64,000 nt of DNA from Purshia tridentata (GCA_003254885.1 QANT01007460.1:24931-88930), one strand, 5' to 3'; counted from the stretch's first letter, positions 1 to 16,382 are shown. Notes: generated by a model from the letters alone, not told the origin. A program made the numbers and translations.

Positions 1-143
1 AAACGACCAAAAAGGCCTAAATATTAAGTTCTAAGCCTTGTGTTTAAAGGCATTTGCAAAATCATCCAAAAGGAGACGTGGGAAATTAATTGAGAATACA
101 ATGCACTCATCACTGACATTTACTTTCTCAGTTTTGAACTGAC

Positions 144-3100
144 CTGGTTCACTTGATCAAGCTTGCTAATGATATTAAGGCGCACATCAGGAAATTCATC
201 CTTCAGAAGCGAGAGAAAAATGGGAAGGAGCTGCTCAATTGTTGCATCCTGCATTTACCATGAGAATGAGATTTTATGCAAGTAAAGCAATTAAAACGTG
301 ACAGACAGCAGTATAAAAAAATTGAAAAATCAATAGCAGGGTTGCAACAATGAGGGGGAAAAATTTTTTATAAAAAAAACTCCCTCTATTCCCAGGGTCA
401 ATGTTCAGGCCAAATCTATGCATTATATGACAAAAACCAAAAATGGTTTACATGTAAACACAAGCAATCCACATCAGCAATCGACAGTATTCATTTGAGT
501 TACACATTTCCAGACAATTATGCAATTCCAAAGATGGTTGTTTATTATTACCAAAATGCAGACTTGAGCGTCAATTTGCAACAATGTAAATCAACAATAA
601 AATTTGTACAGTACAATCCTAAAACCTAGTACACACCAAAGGTTTAAGAGACAAATTAAAATGTTACATGAAAAGAATGTCATGTTAAGATTCATTGATT
701 TATATGAATTAGACAGATGAATGCAAATTTGAATTATAGATCAGATACACATCTCATTAAATTTTTTTCCAAGTTTTTCACAGGTGTGTGCAATATCCAA
801 CACATATTCAGCTCCACCATTCATCCACCCAAAACCATTCTTTTTTTGGGTCAACATCCTCCCAAAACCATTCATTTAATGTAAAAGTCATATACACCTC
901 ATATTGGATCAAGTTCATTGATCTGTCAGACAAACTCTTTTTAAATTAACAAATTAACAAAACTACACAATCGCGTATCCAGCCATAGTTGCATGTGATG
1001 ACCAATGATAAATTATTCCCTGGACAAAGATAATTGCACTAAGCACAATATGATATCCTCACCTTTCCTAATACAAGAGCCATTCCCATTATAACTGAAG
1101 CCAGAGCAGACCGGACATGTTGGGAAGAATCTGATGACAGTTCCTGCAATGGTCATTGGGAAGTATTGAAATATCTAATACAACAAAGGTATAACTTGGA
1201 GTAACAATTAGCACCACCCAGAAATGAGAAACTTTTCATTAAAGCATGTGCACCTTCACACAAGGAAGAATATGCTGAATTGCAAGTTCTGGATTTAAAA
1301 TCCGACAAAACTTGGTAACTTTGCCAGCAGCTGCTATACGTACTTCAGCCTCATTATCTCGAAGCAATCGCACATATGCTGGAACCAAGTCCGTCCTTAA
1401 AGACAGCCACCATAAATCAGATATTTCAGAAGAAACAGAACAGCCAAAGACTATACTACACCATCACAGATGAGTGCGTAGCTTAGCCGATAAAAACTTG
1501 GCTTAAAACTTTTTCTGATTAACAGATAGTTCATTTGTTTGATATTTTTTATTTATCACTATCTATATTTTACCACATGGCTGTAGTATGAAAATGATAC
1601 CTTGTAGGCTCAGGCCCCACAGCTTCACAAAGCTCATATAATTGATTTGCAACCATGTAACGCACACGCCAAGACTTATCCTATTCAGAATGAAAAGATA
1701 CAATGTCAAGATGCATGTAAACAAAATTCGATGACTCTTTTTGTATGCACAAAACTACTAGTGACACTCCAGAGTGTCATAGCCAGTAGATTCCATAAGC
1801 ATGCCTTAAGATTGTAACCATATGCGGCCTTTTTAGGACAAAATGTGAAGTACAAATATAACCTTGAGAACCATGCTTAAGATATATAGAAGTAACAAAT
1901 GCTGAACATTCTGAACCTCCACAAACAATAAGAAACCAAATGTAGAATTCCACATTCTATATAAAAGGTTTACCTGAGAGAAGTTAACGATAACAGGGAG
2001 GATATGTGCAACACAATCTTGAGGCTCCAACAACTTGCCAAGAGCAGCACAGCCCTCAACGGCCAATAGTCGAACAGAATCTTGATCTAATATGAAATTA
2101 AATATGAGGACTTCAACTTTGAACTCAAAAAGAAATACAAACTGAGAATGCGAGAATGAAATGCTGTTACTAACATACATTTCCAGATTCATTTTTTTTC
2201 AGTTGACTTCTTGTCTGGATTCCAGTCCTTACAAGTATTATAGCTTAAATTATACATGTTGTAACTTCAGAATAACTTACACCCTGAATTATATAAAAGA
2301 TATCTTCAAGGTGGCAATATAAAAGATATCTTCGGAATAACTTACACCCTGAAGGTTTTCAATATGCTGTATTACTCTATAGCACATTTACTCATATTAA
2401 TGAACACAGACAAATCATAATTAGAACATGGATTACCAAACAATGTGTGTTTAGGCACATTGCAGTGTGGTATCACCGATTCATTCAATCTTATAGGTAT
2501 GCAACACATGGGGCAAAACTGCAATATTAGACGCAACGATGACCAACAGAGATAGAAATATTGACAGAATTACAAAATGTAGATGCCTCGCCATCTATTG
2601 AACACAAGATGAACGTTCAATTACCATCTTGTGTAAGATCCTCGAATATAGACATGATATCAGCCTTCAGATGAGCAGGTTCAACAGTTGCTGCAAATTT
2701 CCCCAGGTTTGTTGCAGCAGACCTCCTAACCATAGGCATGTCATCTTGACACAACTGGCTGTAAATTGACCGCAGCTCTGTCTTCAATGTCTCTGGTGCA
2801 CTAGGGTAGGCAATATGAAAAAGCCCACATGCAGAAACTCGAGCTGTAAACCATTCACCAGCTGCCAACCTCTGAAAAGAATAAATAACAATATATATTG
2901 AACAAAGAGTTTAGTGAAGGTGAAAGGGTGGAAAACTGGAGAACTTTGTAATCAAGTAAAAAATTTTGAACACAGCAGAAAATAAGAAGTCATCTAACCT
3001 TCACAAGAGGAATAAACCAGTTTACTAAATCGCCCTCCCTCATCTGAGACCCAATCCTGCATAGTGACTCCACAGCCTTGTCCCTCACACAGGTTTCCTC

Positions 3101-3391
3101 TACAGTGCAAAGGGTCTCCAAGGGTGGGAGCAACACATGTGCATGCTCCACTCCCCCAACATATGGAATGAAGACCCCCAACTCTTCTGCCATTGCAAGA
3201 AGTACCTCATCATCATCATCATTGTTTTCGCTCAGAAAGGGGATTAACTCCTTACGGGTTCGCTCTTCCCCAAGAGCACGCGCAATTGTTGATAGCCTGC
3301 GGATTGAGTTTAGTCGTAGCTGGATGTCATCATTTTTTAGCTCGTCTATGAGAACGGCTATTGGGTATAGCGGTTCATCGACCATAGACAT
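144..3391 (-). CDS. PP2AA: PP2A scaffolding subunit A (65 kDa HEAT-repeat), 3' end outside window
   Basis: Scaffold subunit of protein phosphatase 2A, a stack of HEAT repeats that holds the catalytic C and regulatory B subunits in cytosol and nucleus. Seven exons keep frame: 3391-2999, 2871-2625, 2086-1974, 1680-1601, 1395-1254, 1143-1063 and 248-144. They encode 387 residues of a family normally near 587, about ten of fifteen 39-residue repeats. The N-terminus begins [18 protein letters not shown] and includes the conserved [12 protein letters not shown] and [10 protein letters not shown] stretches. The last visible exon ends after KLDQVNQ at a GT donor; positions 1-143 look like intron, so the remaining exons lie left of the window. 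The start is the first ATG after a leader intron. Family identity is certain; which plant paralogue it is (PP2AA1, 2 or 3) is inferred only from the neighbours, which favour PP2AA2. Confidence 0.95.
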
Positions 3392-3408
3392 TGTAATTCA
3401 AAGCTTTT

Positions 3409-4342
3409 CTAGAACAAAACACCAAAACAAACTATCAGAAGTACTGCAAGTAAATGATATCATTTAACTTGTAATCTTTACAAAGACTATAATGACGACC
3501 CAATAACCAATATGGCAGCTACAAAATTACTATACCTTCAAGACAAGTAAAACAATAAATATTAACAAATAAATGGGCATGCGTGAAAAATTAAAAACTT
3601 CAGAAATAATTTGCTAAGTAAATGAAACTAAGACTTGGGGATAACTATTACTGCTATAAAAAAAATAATACAAATAAAATTTCTAAAAACAAAACAAAAT
3701 TTTCACAAATAACCAACGATTATTGTGACCACCCAAAATGCAAAAGAAAATGCAAACAAGCAAGAATGCAGAGTCATAATATATTAAAAAAAATAAACTA
3801 CTATATTTTCATTCCGGTTTTCAATTTTTACTCACATTACTATGATTTCGAAGCTATCGAATGGACTTAATAGAGAAGAGAATTGAGAAAAGCATCAGAT
3901 CAACAGTTCGAGATCTAAATCAAACCCTAAAATCCAAATCAAGAAAACACCAAAAATGTTTTAAGGAAAAAAGAAGACGATGAATTCTTGGATTCCAAAA
4001 GCAGTAACTCTAAGGCTCTGCTTGGCTACTAAAATTTATAATGAGGAAAATGAATTAAGAACTGTTCACCTATGTAATGGCCAAGAAAAAATTAAAATTA
4101 AAAATAAACGACTGTGCATGCGATATACTAGCTCCTTGGTTCAGCTGTAATAAGTAATTCTTCATTTCCACGAAATGAAAACATATCAGAATTTTATTTC
4201 TTTTATCGTACTTTCCTTTTTTTTCTCGGCAATCAACAGAGGCCAAAAATCAAGTTAGCCAGCTGATTAGCAACAAATTTCCAAAAGCATTTACATTTTC
4301 CGAGAGGAAATCCATAGAACTTAGGAGAGTTAACGGTCTTAC
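3409..4342 (-). other. Intron in the 5' leader of the PP2A-A gene, with upstream leader exon
   Basis: On the minus strand a pyrimidine-rich leader (about 4343-4430, rich in TCTC) ends in a donor reading ATCG|GTAAG at 4343/4342. An acceptor TTGTTCTAG lies at 3415-3409, 17 bases upstream of the start codon. This gives a leader intron of about 930 bp with no coding capacity. Long leader introns are common in highly expressed plant genes and can raise expression. Splice sites are seen; the effect is inferred. Confidence 0.6.
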
Positions 4343-4430
4343 CGATCTCAATGCCTCCCGCCGGCTGCCTCTGATTCGACAATCTCTGAGCGAGAGGAGA
4401 GAGAAGACGAGAGAAAGAGAGAGAACAAAA

Positions 4431-5133
4431 ATGACGAGACTACCGGAGTATATGGTTCTGTTTGTTTCTAGGCCCATATGCACGAAAATTATCAGTGGGC
4501 CTTTACGCATCTCATGAGATTAAAGCTGAAGACGTAGAGTGGTCAAGCAGACCAAAACATTCAAATTAGGCCATTTTGTTTGGGCTTCATAAGCCCGGGC
4601 TCAATAGTGATGCATTGCTGCTTTAATCTGATTTTTTCTTGGTTACTGAAGATGTGGAACAACGATGGCAACTAATTCTTGGTTCTTAATGATCTTTTTC
4701 TGCACTTTATTGATATTAATTAACAATTTCATGGTCTAGTCTCCATTTGGAAAATTTGAGCTGAGTAGAAATAGATTTGAAAACAATAATGCTAGGATGT
4801 CAAATTTACCCCATTTTTATCTCATCTACTAACAAATTTACCCCATAAATTTCAATGAATATTCCGTAGACTACATGTTGGATTTTAGATGGGCATTTTA
4901 CGAGCTCTTATAGGACAGCCCCTCATAACAGCCAAGACTTCTCAAAATAGTGATTTCCCAGCTCGTCTTGCTTCAAAATGTTATCAAATCAAGAGTTCAA
5001 TGTTCAAACCTCAAATTGCCTTTCTACACATGCATCTGTAAAGTTAAGTGACAGAAATCGATTTGTGAACTAGTTTCAGTTACCCGCGATGAACTTCAAA
5101 TCGCTGAATCAAATTTATAATATCAAGCCAATT
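4431..5133. other. Intergenic spacer, PP2A-A promoter side to ALMT 3' end
   Basis: AT-rich sequence between the PP2A-A leader and the stop codon of the first ALMT gene. It should hold the PP2A-A promoter (right of the leader exon) and the ALMT 3' UTR. I see no coding region, RNA gene or clear repeat here. Confidence 0.5.
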
Positions 5134-7824
5134 TTAAAGGGAACACTCTGAATTCTTGAACCGCAAGCACCTAAATAGTCTAGTCCAAAACCCAACTGCC
5201 TCTTTGGCATCAAGTGGTTCCATAGGATCCTTAAAGTTTGCTTTCTCACTAAGCTCTATAAATTCATCCACAAGATTTTGAAGCCTTGCCACAAACTCAA
5301 TCAGAATTGATGCAAATGTTGCTAAAGATAAGGAGCTGGCGCTTTCATAAACTTTTGATTCTTCTGGTTCATTTTGCACGGCATTCGCATTAAATGAAAG
5401 ACGTGGCCATGATATTAATGGTTTCTTTAACATGCTATCTGAGGACATCCAGTCTGGCAATGAAGAATCAGCAGCCATGTTTGGGTTCTGAGCTTCCCAA
5501 GATTCACTCAGGGACTCGATCACAATCTGCTTATTTTCATTATCTTTATCAACAAATTGCTGAGCATCTTCATATTCCTTGCGCCTTATTTCAGGTCCCC
5601 AGCTTTCTGAATTGACGAGAAGGTATGACTTTTGGTCTATCTTCATTTGCAACTTTTCTGCTGCTTCATGCACTTCAAAAAGCAAGTCTCTGGGGCTTAA
5701 TTTTTCCATATTTTCTACTTTGCTTCCAAGCTCACGTAGTACTTTTGCACCTTCAGTACCAACTCTCTGAAGCTCGCTTGCAAAAACCTGTCTCTTTTCC
5801 GGTGGTGCCTACAGAAACACATCCCCAAAACCAGATTATGAAAATGGAATAGCCCATGGGAAAGGTATCATAAGTATTTATGTAACATGCATTACTAATA
5901 ATAACCCATTGGCAAACAGAAAGACATAGGATTGAGAAGAAATCTGTGTTCTTAATCAACTATAAGGTTGAAATTGCTGTTGCATGGTTCAGAATCTTCT
6001 TGTCTTATCTTGGAAGCAAAGAGATGGTATGTAAAAGCCAAAATTTACTGGCATTACAGATCAATTTCCTTTCAGGGAACAATACAGATTTCTCACCAGC
6101 ACTTGTGCAGGTATTCACACTATCTATTCTCAATATGCAGGAGATTGAAGATAAGTCTAAATTACTATTAAACAAATAATAATTGCCTTAAAATGAGAGA
6201 TGGGCGGTTTGAACCACAAGATACATTTCCCGACTCTATCGTGGCTCAGAATATAATCTAATTCCCAGCGAAAATGCTGCTATGTACATTATTTTTTCTT
6301 TCTGCTATATACATTCTGCAAAGTAACAGTAAAGAGGAAAGAAGTATATTTACCTGTATTTCTGAAAGTATGCATCCGTGCATTGCCATGACCATGAATG
6401 CACAATGCCTTAGTGAACCGCTGACTTTGACATAGTGTTTCCAGGGATAATTGAACGACTTATAAGGGCCATGAGGTGGCTCCCATATTGCAAAGTCCAA
6501 CTGCAAAAGCAAATAATAAATTTAATTAGTTCAACTAATAGTTCCCAACTTTTTTGGTTCAAATTTAAAAGACTAGAAGCAGAATTGTGATATCAGCACA
6601 CCAGAGATTCCTCTTGGCTTGTAGATTGTACAGCCGATCTATAGCCACTATACAACGGGTCATCAGAGGCTTGGTAAGTGAGAATTTTTGAAGGAACTCT
6701 CTCATATTCCACACATTGCAGATATCCATTAACACAACCTATAACAGAACAAAAAACTTACACCATCAATCCTGTCGTTTATGGTGGATATCTCCAAATA
6801 GATAATTAACTAACGAACAATAACAAACCTTCCAAAGAAACGGCAACACCTCTGAAATTTTTTACCACCAACTTGTGGAGATCCTCCCCTGCCCAGATGG
6901 GGCATATACATATATTTACAGTCAAGCATATGCCAGCACCGACTCCAATTAGCAACAGTCGATAAAAGGCTGTTTGGAAAAATGATGTACTCCCAGACAC
7001 CAAGACGATACAATATGTCAACAAGAATACCCGAAATCCGTATTCATAAGACTTCATTGTCGGATAAAGCTTGAGATAACTAGCAAAAAATCCTAACCAT
7101 CACAAAACCCAACGGTCAAATTTCGAAGCATTTATCATAAGTAAACAAATAATGCAAGGTGACAAATAGTAATATGAAATATCATTCGCTGTAAACTCTA
7201 ACCTGCTATAAAAACACTGATCACAATGATAACCTCCTGTAGATCACCTGCTAATAAAGACAATTCAGCAATACCCAAAGCAAGCCCTCCAGCAGAAAAC
7301 GTCCCCAAAGCTCGATTAAAACCCTTGTTAAGGGTTGCACCTTTTAACATTAAAACGACAATAAAGTTACCATTAACCACACAAACAAACAAAAAATTGA
7401 ATTAAACTGAATTGGAGTAACATGAGAATGATGATGAGAAGAGAGAACTAATACCTACGCTGAATTCAAACACCACAACAACTGTGAGAATTGCCCAGAT
7501 AGAGTACTGGCTCGAATCCTTGAGGGGCTCTTTGAAAAATATGAGCAGTGATACGATTGCTAGAGACATACCCATCTTGACAGCAAACAAAACTTTTCGA
7601 GGATCCGAATGACCCATTTCGTACAATTTTACACAAGTGTCCTGCAAGCTATTACAGATGTTGGTAAACCCATCTGACATTGATCGAAAGCAGCCGCATT
7701 TGACTGCTTCTTCTTCGGCATCGGAGCTGTTGAGGCCAAAGTCCGAGTACCCTTTTCTGGATAGCAGCCTTTCCTTGCTTCTCTCAGCAAAGCTGTGCCT
7801 AAACGACCCAATTTTGGCTGCCAT
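5134..7824 (-). CDS. Aluminum-activated malate transporter family anion channel (ALMT9-like clade), copy A
   Basis: Anion channel of the ALMT family; members of the ALMT9 clade sit in the tonoplast and pass malate or chloride. Six in-frame exons: 7824-7455, 7340-7203, 7092-6829, 6738-6602, 6500-6354 and 5808-5134, giving 576 aa, normal for the clade. The N-terminus starts [15 protein letters not shown], followed by a conserved [15 protein letters not shown] stretch and about six hydrophobic segments in residues 90-240, ending near the family motif [10 protein letters not shown]. The soluble C-terminal half carries [20 protein letters not shown] and the helical [24 protein letters not shown] region. 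Copy B downstream has the same exon structure (exons 2, 4 and 5 equal in length), so the two are duplicates. Membrane location is inferred from the family. Confidence 0.95.
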
Positions 7825-8449
7825 TTCTTCGCCACAAGGAAATGGAACAGCAACTCAGAATTTCAGAATACAAAAATGGACATAAGGGAAAATACCAGAA
7901 TAGTAAGTAGAGCAAAGCTTACATGAGAGTCATGAGACAGTGCCGTAAAAGAGGCTATCTCTTACTAGGTAGAACCGTAGAAGATTCACGCCTTCAGTAA
8001 AAGATACGCCGATACTGTGTCGTTTCGGTGGTTTGGGCAGTTGAAAAGTTTGAACTTGAGAGGAGACTGGAGAGGTAGTTGGGGGGTACAGTAGACGTTG
8101 AGAAATTATTATTATTATTTTTTTAAATCCACGGAAAAGATCGAGATAAGAGGCTGAGGGGGACTGGTAGGAGACGATACAATGACATTAGACATTAGCC
8201 ATCTGCCATTAGACAGCCACGTTTTTCTACAACCATCTATGATCTAGCCAGCCACCAATCACGAAAAATAAAACTTTTATTTGTTGAACAAGTTATGGTT
8301 TCCACGGGCAAACAACATCTCTCCTTTTATCTACAGCCTTTACAAGTTTCCACAGAAATCTCATGATCCACCTTCACCTCTGGCCATGACCAGGTGAGAG
8401 ATATTATTATTATTTTTTAATCAAATTTTTACAATTTAATAGTTTGTAA

Positions 8450-8862
8450 AAAGGGTAAATAGTCATTTTAGTTCTCAAACTATTACACTTGTATCAGTTT
8501 GATTCCCAGACTTTTAATTTGAAAAATTAAGGACTCTTACTTTTTTAATTTTGTCAATTGAGGACTTTTCTATCAATTTACACATTTTTTATCTAAATTT
8601 ATGTTTTTATAACACCATGTAAAGTCTTTTTTAAAGGCAAAATGATTCATTTCATTTAAATCTTATTATTTTTCATCATGGGTCATTTTATTCCTTCATT
8701 TCTCGCTAAATTTGAATTAAAAATGTGTAATTTGATGGAAAAGTCCTTAATTGGCCAAATTAAAAAAGTCAGAGTCCTTAATTTTTTAAATTAAAAGTCT
8801 GAGGACCAAACCGATAAAAATGTAATAATCCGAAAACCAAAATAATTATTTACTCTTTTAAA
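8450..8862. mobile_element. Fold-back MITE-like element with long terminal inverted repeats
   Basis: The left arm from about 8452 (GGGTAAATAGTCATTTTAG, later CAGACTTTTAATTTG and AATTAAGGACTC) is matched in reverse complement by the right arm ending about 8860 (GAGTCCTTAATTTTTT, AAATTAAAAGTCTGAGG, then ATTATTTACTC). Each arm is roughly 100-150 bp with scattered mismatches, and the middle is AT-rich with no coding capacity. That is the form of a non-autonomous DNA element. The target-site duplication is not clear (TAAAAA flanks both ends loosely), so the superfamily is left open. Confidence 0.65.
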
Positions 8863-10161
8863 AATATAAGAATTAAGTGAAAAGATTAAGGAGATTTTTA
8901 GAAGAGGGATGCGTTGACTGTGCAGTAGGTTGCAAACAGAAACACTCTCCACAATCCACATTGATCAAATCCCTGAGCTTGATTGGTCACAGAAGTCTAT
9001 CCAAATGTCAATAATTTCAGCCAACCGGAAGACAACGCGTGGATAGATTGCGTCTGGACTATAATATCGAGCACGAAGGCTGTCTCTCGTCTTTCAGATA
9101 TAAAATAATTGTCTGATTTCCTATACATGCATAGCACTATACTATATAGCATGCACAATAAATATGGAGAAAATGTATATATAACAAAAAGAGAAAAACT
9201 GATGAAAGGTAGACCCTTGAGGAGAAAGGCCGTTTATTTTAAATGAGATTTTATTTTTGTCTACGGTGCAGACACTATACCACATGTAGGTAGTGTAATG
9301 GTCCATTTTCACATAATGAATGTATGTGGTACAATGGCTGTATGGATGGGCGACAGTCTCTTTCATAATAACAGTTTTAGTCATATAGAAAACGTTGTTG
9401 TCTCTTATGTTATGGGGTAACTTCGTAGGTAAGTAAATGATAACATTTCACATTGAAAAGAAGAGAATATGATGCTATCTTTAATTTTGTATCATTAACG
9501 TGTTGGGAAGAGTTAAGGTACTTAAATAAGGCATACGAGTTTAAAGAATAACTTTTAACTAGAACTTTAAATGTATTGTGATTGGTTTTGATAGTTTTAT
9601 CAATGGTTATTTATAAAAATTATTTTATTAGTTAACTGTTGTCAATGAGATTTGATTTGAATTCAAGATTTTCTTCGATAAAAAACTAAATTTAAATATC
9701 ATTTACTAGACTAAATAATTATTAATATTTATAAAAATTATTAGTATGCCATGTTATTATTATTATTTTTTGGATGAAGGAATAGAATATTAAAATAGCC
9801 CAACAGGCAAAACTACAAATTAATAAGGTTCAAAGGCCAAGCAAATAACCGCCCAAAGCAAAGCCCAACAAGATACAACCCAAATACTAGACTCAATAGC
9901 AGTGAAAATACATACATAAAAGGCTTCCGGAAGGTAGGATTGCTAGAAAACGGGCCCAAATCCGCTTACTATACAAACCCAAACGGTACACAAAGCAAAA
10001 CAAATAAACACAAAAACGGCACACAGCAACCAAACGACACCAAAAGACAGAAACCCAAAACAGAACGACAACAGACTTCCAATTTTTCTCCATGAAACTC
10101 AGTAGTCGCGTCTGCAACAGAAACGTTTTTTAACACTACAAATGCCTATGCTAATTGCATA

Positions 10162-10244
10162 GGCCCAGCAAAATAACGGTCGTTTAGAGAAACCGCGGTT
10201 CTAAACTTGTAACACTGGTCTCGCTCGCTCGCCGTCTAGGGTTT
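10162..10244 (+). promoter_or_regulatory. Site II (GGCCCA) and telo-box (TAGGGTTT) in KRR1 upstream region
   Basis: GGCCCA at 10162-10167 and TAGGGTTT at 10237-10244 lie within 115 bp of the KRR1 start; another GGGCCCA is at 9952-9958. In plants the pairing of site II motifs with a telo-box is typical of ribosomal protein and ribosome-biogenesis promoters, read by TCP and Pur-alpha type factors. The motifs are seen; their use here is inferred from KRR1 function. Confidence 0.5.
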
Positions 10245-10275
10245 CAAAAACTGAAACGAAAGCAACACAGCGACG

Positions 10276-13739
<3,464 letters not shown>

Positions 13740-14124
13740 ATAGTCTGAGTTGTGGGTTGTGATATATAGGTTCATCAGACGATAAGTTGGACATGTATTG
13801 TCTGGTCAAACTCTGATGGAATGGTTTGGAAATTTTAGGGAATGCTGCCCACACTGTCGGATTTTCATTGTTAATGGATTAAACCTCGACTCATTTCTCA
13901 CTGTGCATGACAAACGTTGTGTCCGGTATGTTATCCGATGCAAGGAATTATCTAAACCTATAAATCAAATGTATGAAAAGAAAACTTATCCAGCCAAAAA
14001 AAAAATTTATTAAGTTAACATGTTATACATGGACTAATAGTTCCTTTCTATTTCTTGTCTGCTGGCCAAATCTACCAAATCCACGTTTCAATCCTAAGGA
14101 AGTTCTCATTATGAAATACCAAAT
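13740..14124. other. Convergent spacer between KRR1 and ALMT copy B
   Basis: Short tail-to-tail spacer that should hold both 3' UTRs. No coding region or repeat is apparent. The last 15-20 bp, just left of the ALMT stop, are also present in the truncated copy near 17610. Confidence 0.5.
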
Positions 14125-16382
14125 TTACCACTGCCAGGGCCAAATTCTAGATTCCTTCTTTGTAGGCGGTGTAGTCAGAACACACACTCTAAATTCTGCT
14201 TTCTCACCAAGTTCTTGGAATGAGTCAACCACATTTTGAAGCCTGGCAACAAATTCTATCAGAAGCGAAGCAAAAGTGGCCAAGGACAAAGCACTTGCAC
14301 TTTCGTATGTTCTGCAATCGTCTTCCCTAATGACTTCATCGGCATTAAATGAAAGTGGCAAGGGCCAATGCGTTTGATTCCTAAACACATCTTCTGAGGA
14401 AGCACTTTGTGGTGTCCATGCTGCTGTAACAGGCCTCACGTCAAGCACGGTTTCACTCAAGGACTTAAATCTCAACTGCATATTATCATCATCAACCTTA
14501 GAATCCAAAACATTTTCAGGGTCTTCTAGTACAAGTTCTTTAGGCCGTGTTCCGATTTCCCAACTTTCTGAATTGACCAGTACATATGATCTTTGGTCAA
14601 TCTTCTTCTGTAACTGCTCTGCTGCCTCATGCACGTCTTTAAGTATGTCTCCGGGGTCTAATTTTTCCATCTTCTCGACCTTTTTCCCAAGCTCTCGTAA
14701 TACTTTGGCACCTTCTGCTCCAACCCTCCGGAGCTCACTACGAAAGACCTGCCTCTTTTCTGCTGGGGCCTGCAAGTACAAAATCACAAGCTTGTTTAAA
14801 AAAGTCTAAAGTAAACTGCTGTACACAGTACGCATATATCCAATAAACAATGCATGTTTTCTTTCTGCAACTTCTTGGCAATTCCTCGCCGTAACATAAA
14901 TTTTCAGCAGCATGCAAAACATACTCACCTGTATTTCGGATAGAATGCATCCATGTAGCGCCATGACCATATGTGCACAGTGCCTCAGTGCACCACTTAC
15001 TTTGACATAATTTTTCCAAGGATAATTGAACATTCTGTAACGACCATGAGGTGGTTCCCAAATTGCAAAGCCCAACTGCACTTGTAAACCAAACCCAATT
15101 ATTCTTGTTCAACAATGTAATTATGATTAGCACATAATTGGAGAATTTAATCATACCAGAGTTTCCTCTTGGATAGTAGCTTCCACCACCGATCGATATC
15201 CCTTGTACAATGGATCATCTGCAGCTTGGTATGTAAGAATCTTTGATGGAATCCTCTCATATTCAACACATTTCAGGTACCCATTAACACAGCCTAAGCA
15301 ACAAAGTTGGAAAAATAAGCATATGCAAGTAGCAGTAGAGCAAAATAAGAAGATGCAGAAGCTTCACCAAGTAATGTACCTTCTAATGCGACAGCAACTC
15401 CCTTGAAATTCTTCACCACCAAGTTATGCAGATCCTCTCCTGACCATATAGGGCATATGCATATATTTACAAGCAAACATACAGCAGCACCCACTGCAAT
15501 AAGCACTAATCGAGTTGCAACAGCTTCATTGTATTCCCTTGTCCTGTTTCCAGCAACCATGAGGATACAGTATGTCAATATGAAAACTCGAAAGCCGTAT
15601 TCGTAGGGCTTCATTGTTGGGTACAGCTTCAAGTAAGATGCAAAAGATCCTAGCCATCGCAAACAGAAGCAGAGTTAGAAAAAGTGGCAAAATTGAAAAT
15701 CAAATTGACTATGATTTTAATTGGCAAGTAATAATACAAACCAACGATAAAAATGCTTATGACAATAACTACTTCCTCCCATTTTCCAGCCAGCAAAGAT
15801 AGCTCAGCAAAGCAGAAGGCAAGTATTCCAGCAAACAATGTTCCTAACCCACGATTAAATCCTTTAATGAAAGTCCCTCCTGCAGGAAAGATTAATTAAT
15901 ATTCAGTCCAAAAAATAACATATATTGAACTCAAATATAGTTCAAAGGGTCTTTAGGCGATTACCTATGCTGAATTCGAACATCACGATGACTGTGAGGA
16001 TAGCCCAGATTGAGTACTGACCAACATCGTGATATGATTCTTTCCAGAATATGAGCAAAGAAACAATGGACAATGCCAGTCCCATTTTTATTGCAAAGAT
16101 GAATTTTCTGGGATCAGAGCGACCCATTTCCCATGCTTCACCAGCAAAATCTAGTAAATCTTTCAAAAACTTCATCATCTTTTTGGTCAGCAAATTGAAA
16201 CACAAGTATCTGCAGCTTTCTGTTTCTGCTCCAAGCTCATTTTCCTTGAAGCTTCTAAGAAGCGGCTTTTCCATACTCTTTACAGAAAAATTATGCCCAA
16301 GTGAGATTTTTTTCTTTGAACCTGTTCTGGCTTTCTCTTCTTCGCTCCAACAATCAAATCTACAGAGTACCACAAAATGCAT
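14125..16382 (-). CDS. ALMT family anion channel (ALMT9-like clade), copy B
   Basis: Second ALMT gene, same family role as copy A. Six exons: 16382-15965, 15879-15742, 15649-15380, 15293-15157, 15075-14929 and 14769-14125. Exons 2, 4 and 5 are 138, 137 and 147 bp, equal to copy A. The product is about 584 aa from the ATG at 16382, which follows an in-frame stop; a later in-frame ATG at 16274 ([13 protein letters not shown]) would shorten it by 36 residues, and I cannot decide between them. Family stretches [32 protein letters not shown] and [18 protein letters not shown] are present. The C-terminus differs from copy A, ending ESRIWPWQW instead of a basic RLFRCLRF tail. The two copies are separated by KRR1. 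Confidence 0.93.

Larger units (their letters stand above)
7825..10275. other. Divergent intergenic region between ALMT copy A and KRR1
   Basis: About 2.45 kb without a supported gene. The left part should carry the ALMT copy A leader and promoter. A fold-back MITE-like repeat occupies about 8450-8862. Positions 9400-9770 are plain AT-rich sequence. The right 350 bp hold KRR1 promoter motifs (GGCCCA and TAGGGTTT). The open frames here (minus strand near 9142-9384 and 9893-10117) have no recognisable product. Confidence 0.5.

Noticed and set aside
9142-9384. Minus-strand 80-codon frame near the ALMT-KRR1 spacer
   Set aside because: AT-rich random-looking composition with no homology I recognise.
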